Below, one piece after another: positions 15,171 to 15,690 of a DNA stretch of 15,690 nt (position 1 is the first letter of the stretch; every line of letters starts with the position of its first letter). This stretch comes from an uncultured Pseudomonadota bacterium. Lineage in GTDB: Bacteria > Pseudomonadota > Gammaproteobacteria > Xanthomonadales > Ahniellaceae. Location of the stretch: the NCBI GenBank assembly GCA_937996755.1, contig CALKUS010000093.1, positions 1 to 15,690 of the forward strand, read 5' to 3'. A model generated the notes under the pieces. It was not told the origin of the DNA. It ran no database searches and saw nothing but the letters and a program-made list of their open reading frames with translations. Both the position numbers and the translations under genes were made by a program.

Positions 15171-15178
15171 TCGATTCC

Positions 15179-15250
15179 TGTAGGAGCGTCCTTCAGGACG
15201 CGACTGCAGCGTTGGGAGTTGTCGGTCGCGCCCTGAAGGGCGCTCCTACA
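15179..15250. repeat. Inverted REP-like pair between thiS and thiG
   Basis: The 26-nt units 15179-15204 and 15225-15250 (reading TGTAGGAGCG outward) are inverted copies with two differences. Each is itself a 6-bp hairpin: GCGTCC-TTCA-GGACGC at 15186-15201 and, on the other strand, GCGCCC-TTCA-GGGCGC at 15228-15243. The two differences form one paired change (T:A against C:G), so the fold is preserved. The type resembles extragenic palindromes of Xanthomonadaceae and Pseudomonas. Confidence 0.88.
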
Positions 15251-15261
15251 AGGGCGTTCGC

Positions 15262-15462
15262 TCAACCGCCACCGAGCGCATGGACGATTTCCACGCGATC
15301 GCCTGCGGCGAGCGCATGCGTCGCGTGCTGCGTCTTCGGCACGATCTCGAGGTTCACTTCGACGGCGACGCGGCGCTGTCCGTCGCCGATCGATTCCAGC
15401 AGCTGCGCGACGGTCAGCGGCGCGTCGAAGCGGCGCGGCTCGCCATTGAGATAGATCTCCAT
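15262..15462 (-). CDS. thiS: Sulfur carrier protein ThiS
   Basis: This 66-residue ubiquitin-fold protein carries sulfur as a C-terminal thiocarboxylate and hands it to ThiG during thiazole formation. It starts MEIYLNGEPRRF, has the family core TVAQLLESIG, VAVEVNLEIVPKTQH and GDRVEIVHALGGG, and ends in the required Gly-Gly. The ATG at 15462 is chosen because the family begins there; an upstream in-frame start at 15507 would overlap the Rieske gene and add residues with no counterpart. A good -35/-10 pair ends 7 nt before the ATG, with no ribosome site between, so a leaderless transcript is likely. It starts 22 nt after the Rieske gene and precedes thiG. Confidence 0.95.
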   Translation of the reverse strand: MEIYLNGEPRRFDAPLTVAQLLESIGDGQRRVAVEVNLEIVPKTQHATHALAAGDRVEIVHALGGG

Positions 15463-15469
15463 GCTGCGA

Positions 15470-15498
15470 ATTGTAGCGGCGCCGTCACCCGATGCCGA
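15470..15498 (-). promoter_or_regulatory. Candidate sigma-70 promoter for thiS, leaderless type
   Basis: On the minus strand the -35 TCGGCA (15493-15498, 4 of 6 matches) and -10 TACAAT (15470-15475, 5 of 6) are separated by exactly 17 nt. The -10 ends 7 nt before the thiS ATG, placing the start of transcription at or next to the start codon. The -35 box lies within the last codons of the Rieske gene. The GCTACAATTCG context almost repeats the one before dusA. Confidence 0.55.
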
Positions 15499-15690
15499 CC
15501 TCGCCATCGACGACCGTGATCGCGATCGTCTTCAATCCCGAGCCACGACACGGCCCGCCGATGCAATGTCCGGTGTCGAGCTCGAACGCGGCGCCGTGCG
15601 CGGCGCAGATCAGCTGGCGTCCCTCGACGAGGAAACGGCCCGGCGCCCAGTCCAGGCGACGGCCCGCGTGCGGGCACTCGTTGTGGAAGG
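15485..15690 (-). CDS. Rieske [2Fe-2S] domain protein, N-terminal part outside the window
   Basis: The frame enters from the right edge and stops at TGA 15485-15487, giving the last 67 residues. Both cluster-binding motifs of a Rieske domain are visible: ECPHAG (C and H at fragment residues 5 and 7) and CAAHGAAF (C28, H31), so two Cys and two His are in place. GHCIGGPC follows, carrying the GGP loop typical of the fold, then LKTIAITVVDGEVGIG to the end. Small stand-alone Rieske proteins serve as ferredoxin-like electron carriers, but the part needed to exclude a larger oxygenase is not visible; the short C-terminus after the domain favours a small protein. It lies 22 nt upstream of thiS in the same direction. 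Confidence 0.85.
   Translation of the reverse strand, partial: FHNECPHAGRRLDWAPGRFLVEGRQLICAAHGAAFELDTGHCIGGPCRGSGLKTIAITVVDGEVGIG

Noticed and set aside
15463..15507. ThiS start at 15507.
   Set aside because: It overlaps the Rieske gene and the promoter, and ThiS proteins begin at the MEIYLNG-type strand.
1..15690. tRNA, rRNA, CRISPR array, transposase, toxin-antitoxin or phage defence genes.
   Set aside because: None could be recognised on either strand; repeats found are short spacer palindromes rather than CRISPR-like direct repeats.

Overview
The window is GC-rich (roughly two thirds or more by eye) and densely coded. Gene content and order (Rieske protein, thiS, thiG, trmB, dusA, GGDEF proteins, an NrtR-type regulator), together with palindromic intergenic repeats and promoter-like boxes placed directly before start codons, fit a gammaproteobacterium of the order Xanthomonadales, most likely a Lysobacter-like genus. 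That placement is inference. I see no tRNA, rRNA, CRISPR array, insertion sequence, phage gene or origin.

Bases 1-6872 hold five genes, all on the minus strand and closely spaced, so reading runs from right to left: a membrane-bound GGDEF protein (5811-6872), a large periplasmic beta-propeller sensor diguanylate cyclase (2658-5762), an unusual protein joining a CX5R phosphatase-like domain to a GT-A glycosyltransferase (1685-2647), the tRNA dihydrouridine synthase dusA (664-1656), and the N-terminal part of an amidinotransferase/arginine-deiminase-like enzyme that leaves the window at base 1. Gaps of 48, 10 and 28 nt and one 4-nt overlap suggest partial co-transcription.

Bases 6873-7329 form a gene-free, hairpin-rich and less GC-rich stretch between divergent units. 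It may encode or contain a structured RNA. Bases 7330-10306 (plus strand) are a compact three-gene exporter operon: periplasmic lipoprotein adaptor, ABC ATPase and ABC-2 permease, with both junctions overlapping by 4 nt. Bases 10429-11361 (plus) encode a Nudix-type NrtR/NadQ-like regulator, flanked on both sides by copies of one palindromic repeat family.

Bases 11580-15690 are again minus strand, read from right to left: a Rieske [2Fe-2S] protein (5' end cut off by the window), thiS, thiG, trmB and an SLC13-type transporter with two cytoplasmic RCK_C domains. ThiS and ThiG work together to make the thiazole half of thiamine. Each spacer between thiS, thiG and trmB carries a different palindromic repeat pair.

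The items most worth following up are the phosphatase-glycosyltransferase fusion next to two diguanylate cyclases and the unidentified structured intergenic region at 6961-7274. Neither is proven to be a new system.
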